NCBI RefSeq assembly: GCF_947507565.1
Contig: NC_089177.1
Coordinates: 2,728,001-2,792,000, forward strand
DNA from: Oscarella lobularis
Taxonomy: Eukaryota; Porifera; Homoscleromorpha; Homosclerophorida; Oscarellidae
Length of the DNA stretch: 64,000 bases
Reading direction: 5' to 3'
This document shows, piece by piece, positions 34,711 through 47,544 of this stretch; within the stretch, counting starts at the first letter, position 1; each line of letters opens with the position of its first letter. The notes below the pieces were generated by a model, which was given only the letters and a program-made list of their open reading frames with translations, was not told the DNA's origin and did no database searches. Made by a program: the position numbers and the translations under genes.

Positions 34711-37211
34711 ATGAACGTCCTGCTTCTTCTCTTTCTGTTTCTCCTACTAAGAACTTCATTGTCTTTACAATGCTACAGCTGCCAGGAGGCAGACAACAGC
34801 TGTTTGACGATCAGCGACCATTCTCAAGTCAACCGCACGATCTGTCCTGAAACGGGACAAGAATCGTGCTCCACAACAATCGTCGTCGCTCATCAGCAAA
34901 TCGTATCAATCCACCGAGGTTGCACGAACTCGTGCGTCGAAATCGCCGACTGCTTCGACGTGAAAAACGGTGACGAAACGCCCCGAACTTGCCGTACGTG
35001 CTGCGCGACGAACGACTGCAACGACGACGAAGGACGACCGTCGCACACGCGAACGCCACCGCCGCCAAGTCAGCTAAGATCCGATCGATTTTAGAGCGCC
35101 GAAAATGACTCTTTAGGCGCGGGGGCGGAGCCGAGTCAGACTTGCCGAGACGGCTCCATGTTTCTCTGCGCGGCGAATAAGACGTGCATCGATGGGAGGA
35201 ATCGGTGTGACGGGCGCGACGATTGTGGCGACGGAAGCGACGAGATGAATTGCCGTCAGAGTAGGAGAAAGAATTTTTGGTAGGCGTGGCGACTTCAAGA
35301 AATAATATTTATTTTCGCCAGATTGCTCTGCAAGCGAGTTTTTCTGCGACGGAGTGTGCAAACAGCATTGGTTGCGCTGCGACGGATCGATCGATTGTCG
35401 TGACGGCACCGATGAAGTCAACTGCAGTTAGTAGTAGATACATCCACAAATTTTCAGTGTATCAATTTCTCTTACAGGTTATCCTTGTGCAGCGTCTGAT
35501 TTGTGGCCGTGTGCTTCGAATCATAGATGCATTTTGATTGAGAAAAGGTGCGACGGTGCGGTAGATTGTCCTGATTATTTAGATGAGTTGAATTGCGGTG
35601 AGTACAAAGTCCTTGAACTCAAACAGAGAGAGATATCAGAATTCTCGTTTATAGTCACCTCGTGCCCTAAAGGAGAATCTTTATGTGGTGACGGTGCCAA
35701 GTGCATTTCAGATTCAAGTCTCTGCGATGGATTCGCCGACTGCTGGGATAAGTCTGACGAATTGGGATGCGGTGAGGACGTAGTAACTGCGCGCGATTTC
35801 CCTTTTGCAAAGGCAGTTTGGAACAGGAAAATGCAAGTCAAACGAATTCACTTGCAAATCGGCGAAAGATAAATCAATACAGATCTGCTACTCCGCAGCT
35901 CAAATCTGCGATAACGCTTTCGACTGCAATGACGGTCGAGATGAATTGAGCTGTTGTACGTCATGCACGTCATTCTCGTATTTCTTATTTCCCGTGTCTG
36001 CGTTTAGTCCATCTCTGTAATGGCCAGTTTCATTGCAACAACAGTGGCGTTTGCTTTTCCGAACGTGACATGTGCAACGGCGTGACCGATTGTCCTTATT
36101 CAATAACGGACGAATCGAATGCTATTTGTCAATCAAATGGTATGCCAACCTTCGATAACCCATTAACAAGGCAACCTGTTTCTGAAAGGAAAAGGATGCC
36201 AATACGCATGTCACAATGAATTTGGATTTGTATCTGGTTGCTACAATGAGGCAGATGTTTGTGATAAGATCCCAAATTGCTCTGACGGATCTGACGAATC
36301 GTCTTGTTGTACGCGTGATAGGGTGACAGACGTTGGCACTGATCATTCCTAAATTGCACTCTAGGGCAATACAAGTGTTCCAGTGATCCGCTTATTGTTT
36401 ACTCGCCAGCCAGGCGATGCGACGAAGAGTGGGATTGTCCAAACGGCGAAGATGAGCGTGGCTGCGGTACGACAGAAAAGCACTGCTTTCTGTGTTAAAA
36501 TGTTTTGTCGACTTTAGATACTTGCGGAGAAGAAGAGTACTTCTGCATGGCACCTTTCGCCATAGACTCCACATGTTATCAGTGCCACACGCAAGTTGAT
36601 TGCGAGAGGAAAAGAAATCAACTATGCCGTATACATAATAGATTCAATACTGCTAATCTGACCGTGTACTCTTCTTATAAGGTGACATCACAATCCGTGG
36701 TGACATGACCCCAACGTCTTTCTTTGGATCGTTCAGCGACGACAGCTATTGTAAGTGTTTATTGTATAGTATTCAACGATTTCTTTCTATCCTTTCAGAT
36801 TCAACTGGAAGTGACACTTACATCATTGTTTCAGGTGTCATTACAGGGAGTCTTCTTCTCCTCTTGTCAACGTCTCTATTTATCCATCGTGCCCGTCTGA
36901 TTCGCAGGCGCAATGCGTTCCTACGAGAAAACGTTCACTTATCCACCCTACTACGACGTACAGAAGATCTGCCTCCAGCCTATACTCCCTGTCCTTCAAG
37001 AGAGACGACAGAAACACAGACACCTGAAGCGGAGAACTACGATCAGCCACCTCCCGGCACGCCACCTCAAACAGAGAGATCAAATCCTGATGAAGCCGAA
37101 GTGCTACCGACATATGAAGAAAGCGTGGCAATGAATGGTGACAACATTGATGCTGATAGCGATAGTGAGACAAATGACGATGATGGAATCCAACTTGTTC
37201 CTTCAGTTTGA
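34711..37211 (+). CDS. Ly6/uPAR + LDL-A transmembrane receptor with PPxY-type tail motifs
   Basis: ATG at 34711: signal peptide MNVLLLLFLFLLLRTSLS, then a three-finger Ly6-type domain from LQCYSCQEADNSC to the closing CCATNDCND. A phase-1 intron (from gtcagc near 35076 to the cag/tag before 35116) links PPPPS to AGAEPSQTCRDGS. About nine LDL-A modules follow. Typical endings are CDGRDDCGDGSDEMNC, CDGSIDCRDGTDEVNC, CDGAVDCPDYLDELNC, CDGFADCWDKSDELGC, CNDGRDELSC, CSDGSDESSC and CPNGEDERGC, nearly all with the calcium-binding acidic set. A membrane helix (IIVSGVITGSLLLLLSTSLF) precedes a ~110-residue tail with LPPAY and LPTYEES, which are PY-type motifs for Nedd4 WW domains. No EGF or beta-propeller modules are seen, so it is not a classic LDL receptor. 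The stop is 43 bp from the TARS stop. Confidence 0.82.
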
Positions 37212-37254
37212 GCAACTTCTGATTTTTTATACGTATCGCGAGCTGCTATTTTGT

Positions 37255-40200
37255 TTATAGTTGAGACGCCTTGTCAGTTGTGAGGCCCTCGCAAAAGGCG
37301 TCGAGTGTAACAAATGATTGCTTCTTTGCATCTCTTTCTCGAACAGATACCGAATGAGCTGCAGTAAATGACGTCGTCTCTTACCTGTAGTCTGCTACTA
37401 TTCTTTTTTTTTTGGTCTCACCTTCTCGTTCTCTGTCTCCCACAACGACAATGAAGTTGTATTGAAATTGCTGAGCTTCCACGATCTTTCTAAAAAAAAA
37501 GCGCGACAAAAAATTTTTGAAGAGGTAAAGGAATTTCTCATTTTACTTATTCATTGTAATTGAGGAAATATTAACGTCGGCGTAGAAACCTGCATATTAC
37601 GATTAATCATTCGAAAGAAGGAGCAATCTTACACAACCTTTCTCTATCAGCGTTCTGCACACGTTTTCCGCGTAGTCGTTCACTCCACGATGAACAGGTA
37701 GAACTATGCACTAAATATAGAAAATGCCGATTATTTTTATGTGAAAAATGGAGATTTTCTTTGCCTGTCGAGGACTCAGCCACAGCGGCCACTTTCCCGC
37801 GTAGTGCTCAGTCAGAATTCCCAGCATGCGTTCGAACGATCCCAAAATTGCTCCTGAAATCAAACGTGCACGTATAAGATAAATAAAGACGACGTTTAGT
37901 ACGATGAATCATGACGGGTGAATGCATTGCTCCGTCGGATCCTAAATTTATCAAATCAAAAACTAAAAAGATTTGCTTGTCTAAAGAAACCTTTGTATTT
38001 TAGATGAAATCGTTCAGGTAATTGAAAATCAAGTTGTATTGTTGCCGTTTGATGTTGTCTAGGAGAAGCTTGCTGTTGGTATATATAGTTGATTATTGCC
38101 TATGGGAGATTTATACCTTCCTAGTGCATCTGTTACAACGACGTCTATTTTTGGACCATAGAATGCTCCGTCTTCTGGATTAAGAGTCCACTTCTCAGAC
38201 ATATTGTCAAGACAAGATTTTAATTGAATCTCCTAATAAAGTCTCGATTAGAGTAATAATTAATTATTTGGACGGCAGATCACTACATACAGCTGCATCC
38301 CAAACAGCCAAACTTCCCATATAATCCTTAGGTCTTGTAGACAGACGCAATTCGTATTCAAACCCTATAATAGCACCAATTTAGTTTCAAAAGAAAGACA
38401 CTAAGACTACATTGTACCAAAATCTTTATAAAGTTTATCAACTAAATCAAGACAAGACCTTAGAAAGACAAAAGTCGCAGAATAAAATGACTTTTTGACA
38501 GCTCACTTACTTGACTTCTGATGCAACTTGTTCATTGGAACAAAATATATGAGCATCGTCCTGATGAAACTGCCGTACTCTTGTAAGACCAGACAAAGCC
38601 CCTGAGACTTCGTTTCTACAGCAGCCTGTTGGAGTAGATTTCAGAAAGAGTATAGTGGTCGACTAACCTGTGAAGAGGACTAAATTCTGCCAAGCGAATA
38701 GGCAGGTCTCTGTAGGAACGCATCTGCTGCTGAAAAACTAGACAGTGAGCGGGACAATTCATCGGTTTCAGAGCAGATCTAACGGCCTAGAGAGAGAAAG
38801 AGCGGAGAACCATGCAAATGATGACGTAAATCTCGCGCAATCTACCTTTGGTGATTCTTTGTCTCCGTCCACTAAAAACATATCTGATGCATAGTGCTCC
38901 CAGTGACCTGAAGTTTCCCACAGAGATTGACTAAAAACCAGAGGTGTGAGGACCTAGAAGAAACTGTAAAGGCAATATGACCAAAATCCCCAAATATGAA
39001 ACCTCGTTGTATCCATTCCGTCTACAATAAATCACAATTAATTAAGCCATCAAATTTAACTCTTACTATTCCTTACCTATAGTAATCGCTAAGATAGTTT
39101 TTCAAAGAATTATATATTCTCGTCCCGTGTGGTAAAATGAAAGCAGATCCTGGACTAATACGCACGTCCTAAGTATTAATTTGTAGGCTAGTCACTAAGC
39201 ACCTGTGTGAGTGCGTCATGTAAAGTTGCTGCGTTTTCCCGATAAGTCGATGATCACGTTTCTATTTGTATGATCAATGGTTTTTGTAAAAAATGCTTGC
39301 TTCTTCACCTCCGCTTCCTTTCTTCGTTGATTCCAAACTTTCAACTAAAAACAAGGGATCCTGTCACGGTAAGTAAATCTTTTATGTTCAACTGACCTGA
39401 GACGTTGAGGGAAAGGATATGCCGTAAATGCGTTGAAGATACACCTGAGAAGAGACGCACGTTTCTGATGCTTTTGTACACACACACACACAGTGTCTGG
39501 CTACCTCATTGTCACTTTGCCAATGAACACCTGAAACCTTCAACAACAAAATACAGGAAAAAATACACTATTAACTAATCAACGATTTACTTTATAAAAT
39601 TTGATTGCTTTGATGTGATTTGTACTAGGAATGTGAGGGCCCCGGCAAAGATCAATAAAATCTCCGCATTTGTATAGAAAAACAGGACTGTCATCTTGAA
39701 TTTGATCAATAAAATGCAGCTTGAATCTGCGAGCATGACGTCAGAAATTCTACAGGCTGCCTAAATAGATTATGCGCCTGTTGTAATGAAACACTTCTCT
39801 TGCCACGTTTTTTGATACTTCAAGCCGCTCAAACAAATGCCCAGCCTCAATAAATGAAGCAGCAATGTCTGAGAGATGGCCCAGGTCATTCTATAAAAAA
39901 CCATTACAATATCTCTTCGCTTCTCAACACCATCTTTACATACTTCAGATACAGTTAGACCAGACAAGTGAACGTCATAGAAAAACCCTTCATAAGAAGA
40001 TTTCAATATTATTTAAAGATTTGCGTCCATACCATCCTCTAATCCAGGACCATCACACAATTCCACGTTTACTCTGTCACCATATAAACGTTCCAGAGCA
40101 TAGCCAAGAATATGGGAAGAAGAATGCCAGTACACCTTTTTATGCAAAATAATTAGTGGCTTATGATCATGGTCACTCACCTTCTTTGCGGAGAGACTAT

Positions 40201-40506
40201 CTTCGAAACTGTGCAATGTAACATCATCAATTGATATTTCCCGTGGAATTGCAGACAAGTCAATGACGTTGTTTCCGAGCTTTGCTACTACACTGTGGCA
40301 ACTGTTCGAATTTTCATATCTGTTATGCACACGTTAGAATCGCTTTAGAATCACAAGTCGACTTGGACATGCCGGTGTAGGTGGTTTGGACGTTTGCAAG
40401 CTTCTTCGTTCCAAACTGCACGTCTCTGGCGAGCAATTACTGAATAACTACGCGACGAGCTGCAGGTCGCAGTGGAAAATAGGCGAATAAAACCACTGAA
40501 GGCCAT
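37255..40506 (-). CDS. Threonyl-tRNA synthetase with mitochondrial-type presequence
   Basis: Class II aminoacyl-tRNA synthetase. The start proposed at 40506 ([20 protein letters not shown], then YSVIARQRR) looks like a mitochondrial import signal. Exon 1 splices in phase 2 to [20 protein letters not shown] (TGS-like domain). The editing domain follows: [20 protein letters not shown] and [11 protein letters not shown]. The catalytic core has [52 protein letters not shown] and AHIFCSNEQ. The anticodon-binding end has [15 protein letters not shown] and a last exon [14 protein letters not shown] up to ASQL. The family motifs are all present. More than 15 introns are needed and most internal exon edges are approximate. 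Whether the product is mitochondrial only (TARS2-like) or dual-targeted is open. A decayed partial copy lies at 54070-54836. Confidence 0.88.
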
Positions 40507-40700
40507 ATAAGCGAGGTCGAGGAAATACGGGCAATGTTGTCTAGCGCGTCGCCATAGGAGCCGGATGAAATGATGGAATTTGTGCTCAAGAACCGAGACT
40601 ACCAACAGAGGGTCGTGTCCTCGGGTCATTTTCCGGGTAAAGCGCGCAAGAAAACAACTCAGCTACATGCAGGGTATAAAATCGTCACTGCCTCCGGTTG

Positions 40701-43700
40701 CTACGATTTATCCACCGGCCCAACGACGTAGGACGACGGGTCTATGTCTTTGTTGTCAAATGATATAGGTGCAGTGGCTTCGGATCCCGCTCCTCCGTAC
40801 ACGGGATTGGCAACCTGTAACTCGGCGGCGCGATTTAATACGTACTTACCGCCTGTCCGTTTCTTGACAATAACAACGACGACGACGACGACAATAACAA
40901 TAAGCAGAACGAGGCCCACGGCAAGTACGATCCACGCCCACATTGGTATAGCGCTTCCGTCGCCCGTCGTCGTGTCCGTATTTCCTAAGGGACTTTCGCA
41001 GTAGTATCCGCTAAAATCCTCAGGACAAGTGCATTGAGCCAGTGTCGTGGACAGAGTTGAGCATTCTCCGCCATTCTCGCACGGCGATTGGTCGCACGTC
41101 ACCTTCGTACACTCGTTTCCGTTGCCCTTGTAACCAGGAAGGCACTCGCACGTGTAACCATTTTCCTTCGAACTGTCTGCCTTGCAGTATCTTTTTTCGT
41201 CGCAAGGACTTGCAAGGCACGGGTTCATCGGCACTTCGCAGTACGGGCCGGTATATCCAGCCAGACAAACACAACGTCCATTTTGACAGACGCCGTCATT
41301 GAAACAAGGATCCGAACAGGTCGTAGCGCTTGTCGCAACAGTATCAGTGACTTCGGGTGGCTGCCTGGTTTTCTTTGCAGTTGTAGGCTGTGCCGTTGTT
41401 GATTGAGCTGTCGAAGGTTTGGTAGTCGTCATAGGCTGTGTAGTTGTCGTTTTAGCTGTTGCAGGCTGTGCAGTGGTAGACTGCGCAGTTGTCGGTTTAG
41501 CCGTTGTAGACTCAAGCTGTTGAGTCGTTGGCATGGCTGTTGAAGGCTGTTGAGTCGATGGCTTGGTTGTCGTAGGTTGCATAGTTGCCGGTTGAATCGT
41601 TGCAGGCTGTTGAATCGTTGGCTTAGACGTCGTAGGCTCCATAGTTGTCGGTCCAGTTGTCGTAGGTCGTGCAGTCGTTGGCTTAGCTGTTGTAGGCTGC
41701 GCAGTTGTCGGTTCAGGTGTCGTAGGTCGTGCAGTCGTTGGCTTGGCCGTCGTAGGCTGCATAGTTGTAGGTTGTCGAGTCCTTGGCTTGGCCGTCGTGG
41801 GCAGCATAGTTGTAGGTTGCTGAGTCGTTGGCTTGGCCGTCGTAGGCCTCAGAGTTGTAGGTTTCTGACTCGTTGGCTTGGCCGTCGTGGGCTGCATAGT
41901 TGTAGGTTGTTGAGTCGTTGGCTTGGTCGTCGTAGGCTTCAGAGTTGTAGGTTTCTGACTCGTTGGCTTGGCCGTCGTGGGCTGCATAGTTGTAGGTTGT
42001 TGAGTCGTTGGCTTGGCCGTCGTAGGCCTCAGAGTTGTAGGTTGTTGAGTCGTTGGCTTGGCCGTCGTTGGCCTCAGAGTTGTAGGTTGCTGAGTCGTTG
42101 GTTTGGCCGTAGTAGGCTGCATAGTTGTAGGTTGCTGAGTCGTTGGCTTGGCCGTCGTAGGCCTCAGAGTTGTAGGTTGTTGAGTCGTTGGCTTGGCCGT
42201 AGTAGGCTGCATAGTTGTAGGTTGCTGAGTCGTTGGCTTGGCCGTCGTAGGCCTCAGAGTTGTAGGTTGTTGAGTCGTTGGCTTGGCCGTAGTAGGCTGC
42301 AGAGTCGTAGGTTTCTGACTCGTTGGCTTGGCCGTCGTGGGCTGCATAGTTGTAGGTTGTTGAGTCGTTGCCTTGGCCGTCGTAGGCTTCAGAGTTGTAG
42401 GTTTCTGACTCGTTGGCTTGGCCGTCGTGGGCTGCATAGTTGTAGGTTGTTGAGTCGTTGGCTTGGCCGTCGTAGGCCTCAGAGTTGTAGGTTGTTGAGT
42501 CGTTGGCTTGGCCGTCGTTGGCCTCAGAGTTGTAGGTTGCTGAGTCGTTGGTTTGGCCGTAGTAGGCTGCATAGTTGTAGGTTGTTGAGTCGCTGGCTTG
42601 GCCGTCGTAGGCCTCAGAGTTGTAGGTTGCTGAGTCGTTGGTTTGGCCGTCGTAGGCCTCAGAGTTGTAGGTTGTTGAGTCGTTGGTTTGGCCGTCGTAG
42701 GCCTCAGAGTTGTAGGTTGTTGAGTCGTTGGCGTAGCCGTCGTAGGCAGCGTTGCTGGAATGTATACATCGTCAATTGACCATACGTCTAGACCCGTTCC
42801 ACTAGCGGTCGCTTGATACCAGCGAATGCGAGTTAAACTCGTTTGTGTTGCAGCGGGTAATGCGTAGTTATAAGTCTGACGAGAAGACGAAGTGATGGTC
42901 TGCATGAGCGTCCATAAGGCGCCGCCGTCAAGCGAATACTGAACGACGACGCGTTCTTGACTGCTACTGGGGACTCGGCAGCTCTGGCCGCCTTCTTGGA
43001 ATGTGAACCGGAGCGTCGTCGCTGAGGTCAAATCCAAGTCCACCGTCTCCAAAATGCGTGAACGGCCGATACTACAAGTAAAACATTAAACGCGAATTTC
43101 ACTCATGCGGTGCTGCTCTTACTTGAATACTCCAGCTTTGCCCGACGAAATGACGCCGCACGTCGTCCCAATCGTTTGACCTCCAACCCATGCCCACTTT
43201 GAGCTCGACAAATCGGCTTCAAACGTTTCTCTGAAATGTGTTGGCGTCGGCGTGGAGGGAGTCTCGCACGCTTTTCCATGATAGCCCGAATCGCACACAC
43301 AAGTACCTAAATAAAAATAAAATAGTCGGGCTCATTTTCGAGCCTCCGAAATCCTAACTGACCGCAGACGCAGTATCCCCATTTTCCGTCTTGGTCATAA
43401 TTCGCCGTCGTCGAGCACCACAGCTCGCCCTCGCGATGGTCGCCCGTGCACGCATTATACGTCGTACCGCCTCGACTGAACGGAAAAACGCACGACTCGC
43501 CGTCGGCCGTGCCGCCGCAAACGACCGTCTGCTTTCGGCTCTTCGTGCACCTGCCGTGTCCGTGACAATTTTTCGGGCAGCGAAGACCAACGTAAATGTT
43601 ATCAATGCTCCAGCCAGTATTCGCCGTCACGCTTGGCTGTCTCCATCGCAATTCCGTTTGATTGGTCTTCACTGCACTGGGTATAGATATTTGCATGCGC

Positions 43701-46700
43701 TTCCAATTGGTGAAGAGAACTGACTGATACGAACTTGAACTCTATGAAGAAACAAGGTAAAAAACAACATTTCGAACTAATGCGCTAGTGCTGACTTACG
43801 AGTGTTCCGTTGCAGAGAGACGACGTGCTCGGGTAGCAAGGTGTCAACACCGAATTCCACGATAGGCCGTAGTCATTTGAGTATTGAACTTGAACGTCGT
43901 AGCTGGACGACGATTGTACGTACGGAACGGCTCCCATGTACAAGTCAAATTGAATGACAAAATCTCGTTCAATGCCCATAAGACGATTTTGCTCGGAGAA
44001 TCCGATATGGTTCAACGACCATTGGTCGAGTCCACTACCGCTGTTATTTAGCTGTCGCCAACGAATAGCCGTGCTTGTTGTTCTAGCGGAAAAAGGCAGT
44101 GCGACGCTGACGGGTTCGGCCCTTCGATAGCCTGTTGAAATCGAGTAAATATTTATAGAAGATCTCTTAAAACGTTTCTATTCAGTACTCACCGTTGTAG
44201 TTAAGAGTTTTCAAACGCGTAAAGACGGTGCTGCCCGACGGAGAATACTCAACAACAACATCTTCGCCCGCGTTGGTTGTTGTACAGCCACTGCCTCCAA
44301 TGACAATGTAAAAGGTGAGCGTCCTGACAAGACAAGTAAATACATGATGGCTCAAGAATGTGTTCGGCTTACCGCGCAGCTCGCAAGTCCAACCGAGCAG
44401 TCTCAATAATTCGGCTGCCGGATGCAGTAAAAAATGCTTGGTACGTTCCATACGCTTTGCAATCCGCCGAACTTGTGATCGTTCCCCCTGTGATTGATTT
44501 CCACTTGCTCAGTCCCCTGAAAAGAAAAACATCAAATCGTTTCAATTTGTTTTCGCCTCTGCCTTACCCAAACGCTTGTCCGCTGACAAAGTCTGCTGGG
44601 AATGATAAAAGAGGCACAACCGAAATCGACGGAAGAGATTGAGAAAAGATGATGTAGTTTAGAGACCATTCGTCTGTGTTTGCTCCGCCGTTCAAAAGCT
44701 GACGCCAGCGAATTGCCGTTGAGCTTGTTTTCGCAGCAAAAGGCAACGAAACTTGAACAAGCGTGGGCGACGTGTAAGCTAATGACGATCAATTAGAGAC
44801 AGAGCATTTGACTGGAGATGTTCGTGATGCTCGTACCGTTGTAATTGAGAGTGTAAAATGTGGTAAACGACGAACTTCCTGAAAGTGAATATTCCATCAC
44901 GACGCTGTCGGGACTCTCCGTTGTATCACAGCCGCTGCCGCCGAGGACAAACCAAAACGTAATCGATCTGTGATTAGAGACAAAAACATGCAGTTTTTAA
45001 AACTACTGGTAAATTGATTCTCACGTGACGTAGCGCAAATCCAACGATGCCGTCGTGATATAACGCGATCCGCTGGTCCTGAAAAACGCCTGATACGACG
45101 ATCCGTACGCCTTGCAATCGGCAGCGGTCGTCACCGTTCCTTCCGATATACTGGCCCACATAGATGCGCCACTAGAAAAGAGAAAATTGACATTTTCTTT
45201 CATCCACCGTACGACACTGCAGCTTCTCTTACCCAAACGTCGTCGACGACGAAAAGTCTCGCGGAAAGTTAAGCTGATTTTTGGAAACTCTGACCGAGTA
45301 CGTTCCGTTGATGACAATTTTATTCAATGACCACTCGTCCAAATTGTATCCACCGTTCTGAACCTGTCGCCATCGGATCATCGTGTTGGGAGTTTTCGCT
45401 TGAGATGGCAAGGAAATCGTCACTTGATCAGCTGATGAATAGGCTAAAAATTATTAGGACCAGATAGTAATGTGAAAGATGCAATATGAACGACGAACTG
45501 CCAGGGTAGATAATGAGCATTCTCGTGAACTTGGTGTTTCCCCACGGAGCATATTCGACATAGATATACTCTCCCGACTCTACGTTGTCGCATCCGTTGC
45601 TGCCGCTTCCAATGATGATATAAAACGACAGCGTGCTAGAAATAAGAAAACGAAGATCCATCGAATGAGGAATTATATGACGACGTTCTTACGTGGCCCG
45701 GCTCAGATCAAGAGACTGTGTCGTAAGACTACGATCACCGGAGCCTCTGAAGAAGGCTTGATACGTTCCGTACGCTTTGCAGTCGGCAGACGACGTGATT
45801 ACTCCGCCGTCAATTGATTTCCAGAGAGGCGCCGAAGAACTGAAACAAAATCCAATCTCTATATCAATGACTACTGTGGACCTTTGCACTCACCCGATAG
45901 CTCGATTTGTGTCAAAATTCGCTGAAAAGATGATTGTGTTCCCGCTGAGCGCGACGGTCGATGTGGGAAATGACACAACGTACTGCGGATCGGTGCCGTT
46001 CACACGCACATTATTCAACGTCCACGTGTCCAAGGTCGCTCCCGAATTTGAGCGCTGACGCCATCGCAGCATCGTCTTTAATGTCTTCGCACCCGACGGC
46101 AATGGAACGATCACCAACGTCGGCACAGTAGCTGAAAACGCACAAAGATTCCATTATTTAATCAATAAAAGACGTCGCTCGCTTACTCTGGTAACTGACG
46201 GTATAAAGGGACTGAAACGAACTGCTTCCCGACGGCGCGTACTCAACGACGACGTCTTCGCCCGATTCGGAATCGTCGCAGCCATTGCCACTGCCGAATA
46301 TAATCCAAAAGCTCACCATACTGCAAAGAAGAAAATTACACGACAGGTTCGCCGAGAATGTGAAGCCAGAGTTTACTCGGCTAGTGTCAAGTCAAATTGT
46401 TTCGTCGTAATCTGTCGAGTTCCCGAGCTGGCGAAATAAGCCTGGTATTGTCCGTAGGCTTTGCAGGATGGCGAAGTGGTAATGGTGCCGCCCGTTACGC
46501 TCGCCCATACCGTACTTGACGAACTGAAATGTTTACGTCATGCGTCGTTTTCAGAGCACGGTTAAAATCTACTCTCACCCGATTGCCTGCGAGTCGTCGA
46601 AATTTGACTTCAGTAGCGTTATTTCCATTTTGACTTCAGCTAAAGACGTCGTCGAAAGATTAAGAGGAATTGTGTTGGCAAATCGACCGATCGACGTCGG

Positions 46701-47544
46701 AGAAGTCGTCTCGTTGAAAACGAGAGCGTTGTCGCTGTCGTTTCGACCGAAGACCTAGACATCCAAAACTTCAAAACTTCCTGTCGAATCCAACTAAATC
46801 GTGGTCTATCTCACCCCTGTCGAGGATCCAGGACGAGAAAGCCAATTGCAGTCGTCCAAGGAATCGAAATTCTCTTGAAGGAACTGGGGCGACTTTTCGT
46901 TTATGACGAAATTGTCAACGGCCCACACTTGACTGTCCTTTCCGCTAAACGCCGATTCTTGACTAATTCGAAATCGCACTTTGTTTGTTTGAAGGAATTG
47001 AGGTATTTGATAAACAACGTGAAGAGCAGCCGACGTCACCCTGGCAACAGATAAAGATATAAAATCTCTAAATTTGCATACACTGTATTCTCCTTTACGT
47101 TATGCGTTTTGCCACGATAAAAGGACTGTTATTGATTGAATATTCAATCCGAGCTTGAACATCACCCGTCGTTCCGGGATACGGGCAAGTCATCGTGTCA
47201 AATTGAATCGCTTTGGCCGCTGTTGCTGTCAACGAGTGCGTAGTCTGAGAACAAACCATTTCGCTCTGCGCTTTCTTCAAAAATCTCAATTACCAGCATT
47301 CGTGACGAATCTGCCGTAGTTCCAAAGATGGCCGATTTTCCCGATAAGGTTCCCTTGTTGGAGCACGCGCTCTGCACAAGAACTCCGTTGCCCGTCGTCA
47401 ACGTCCTAAACAGGCCCAACTCATTCAAAACCGCGTCAACCAAATTGATCAATGAAAGGATTGACCATTTTGTTGAGTCGGGATAACTTCCCGCCGTCGT
47501 AGCATCGAAATCGTCGATTACGAGACTTCCCCGTGCTGTGCAAT
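40701..47544 (-). other. Second (C-terminal) half of the duplicated reelin-like gene
   Basis: Nearly identical to the first half at an offset of about 5778 bp (for example exon 45229-45423 against 51007-51201). It has a longer PTT stalk and the EGF/transmembrane/tail exon. Its upstream DNA resembles intron 1 of the first half up to about 47875 and then runs directly into the first half's PTT repeats, so it has no signal-peptide exon of its own. Confidence 0.75.

Noticed and set aside
39478-39491. CA dinucleotide run inside a TARS intron.
   Set aside because: Only about seven units; an ordinary short microsatellite not worth a feature.
41550-42779. A 409-codon plus-strand open frame rich in Arg, Leu and Ser (RRLHSCRLLSRWLG repeats).
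   Set aside because: It is the antisense of the PTT minisatellite; the repeat simply lacks stop codons on the other strand. The similar frame at 47745-48566 is rejected for the same reason.
44182-46126. MAM domains as the identity of the repeated extracellular units.
   Set aside because: Spacing and the RWRQ...WSLDN and YSxDxGxxW signatures, with interposed EGF/FN2, fit reelin subrepeats better than MAM.
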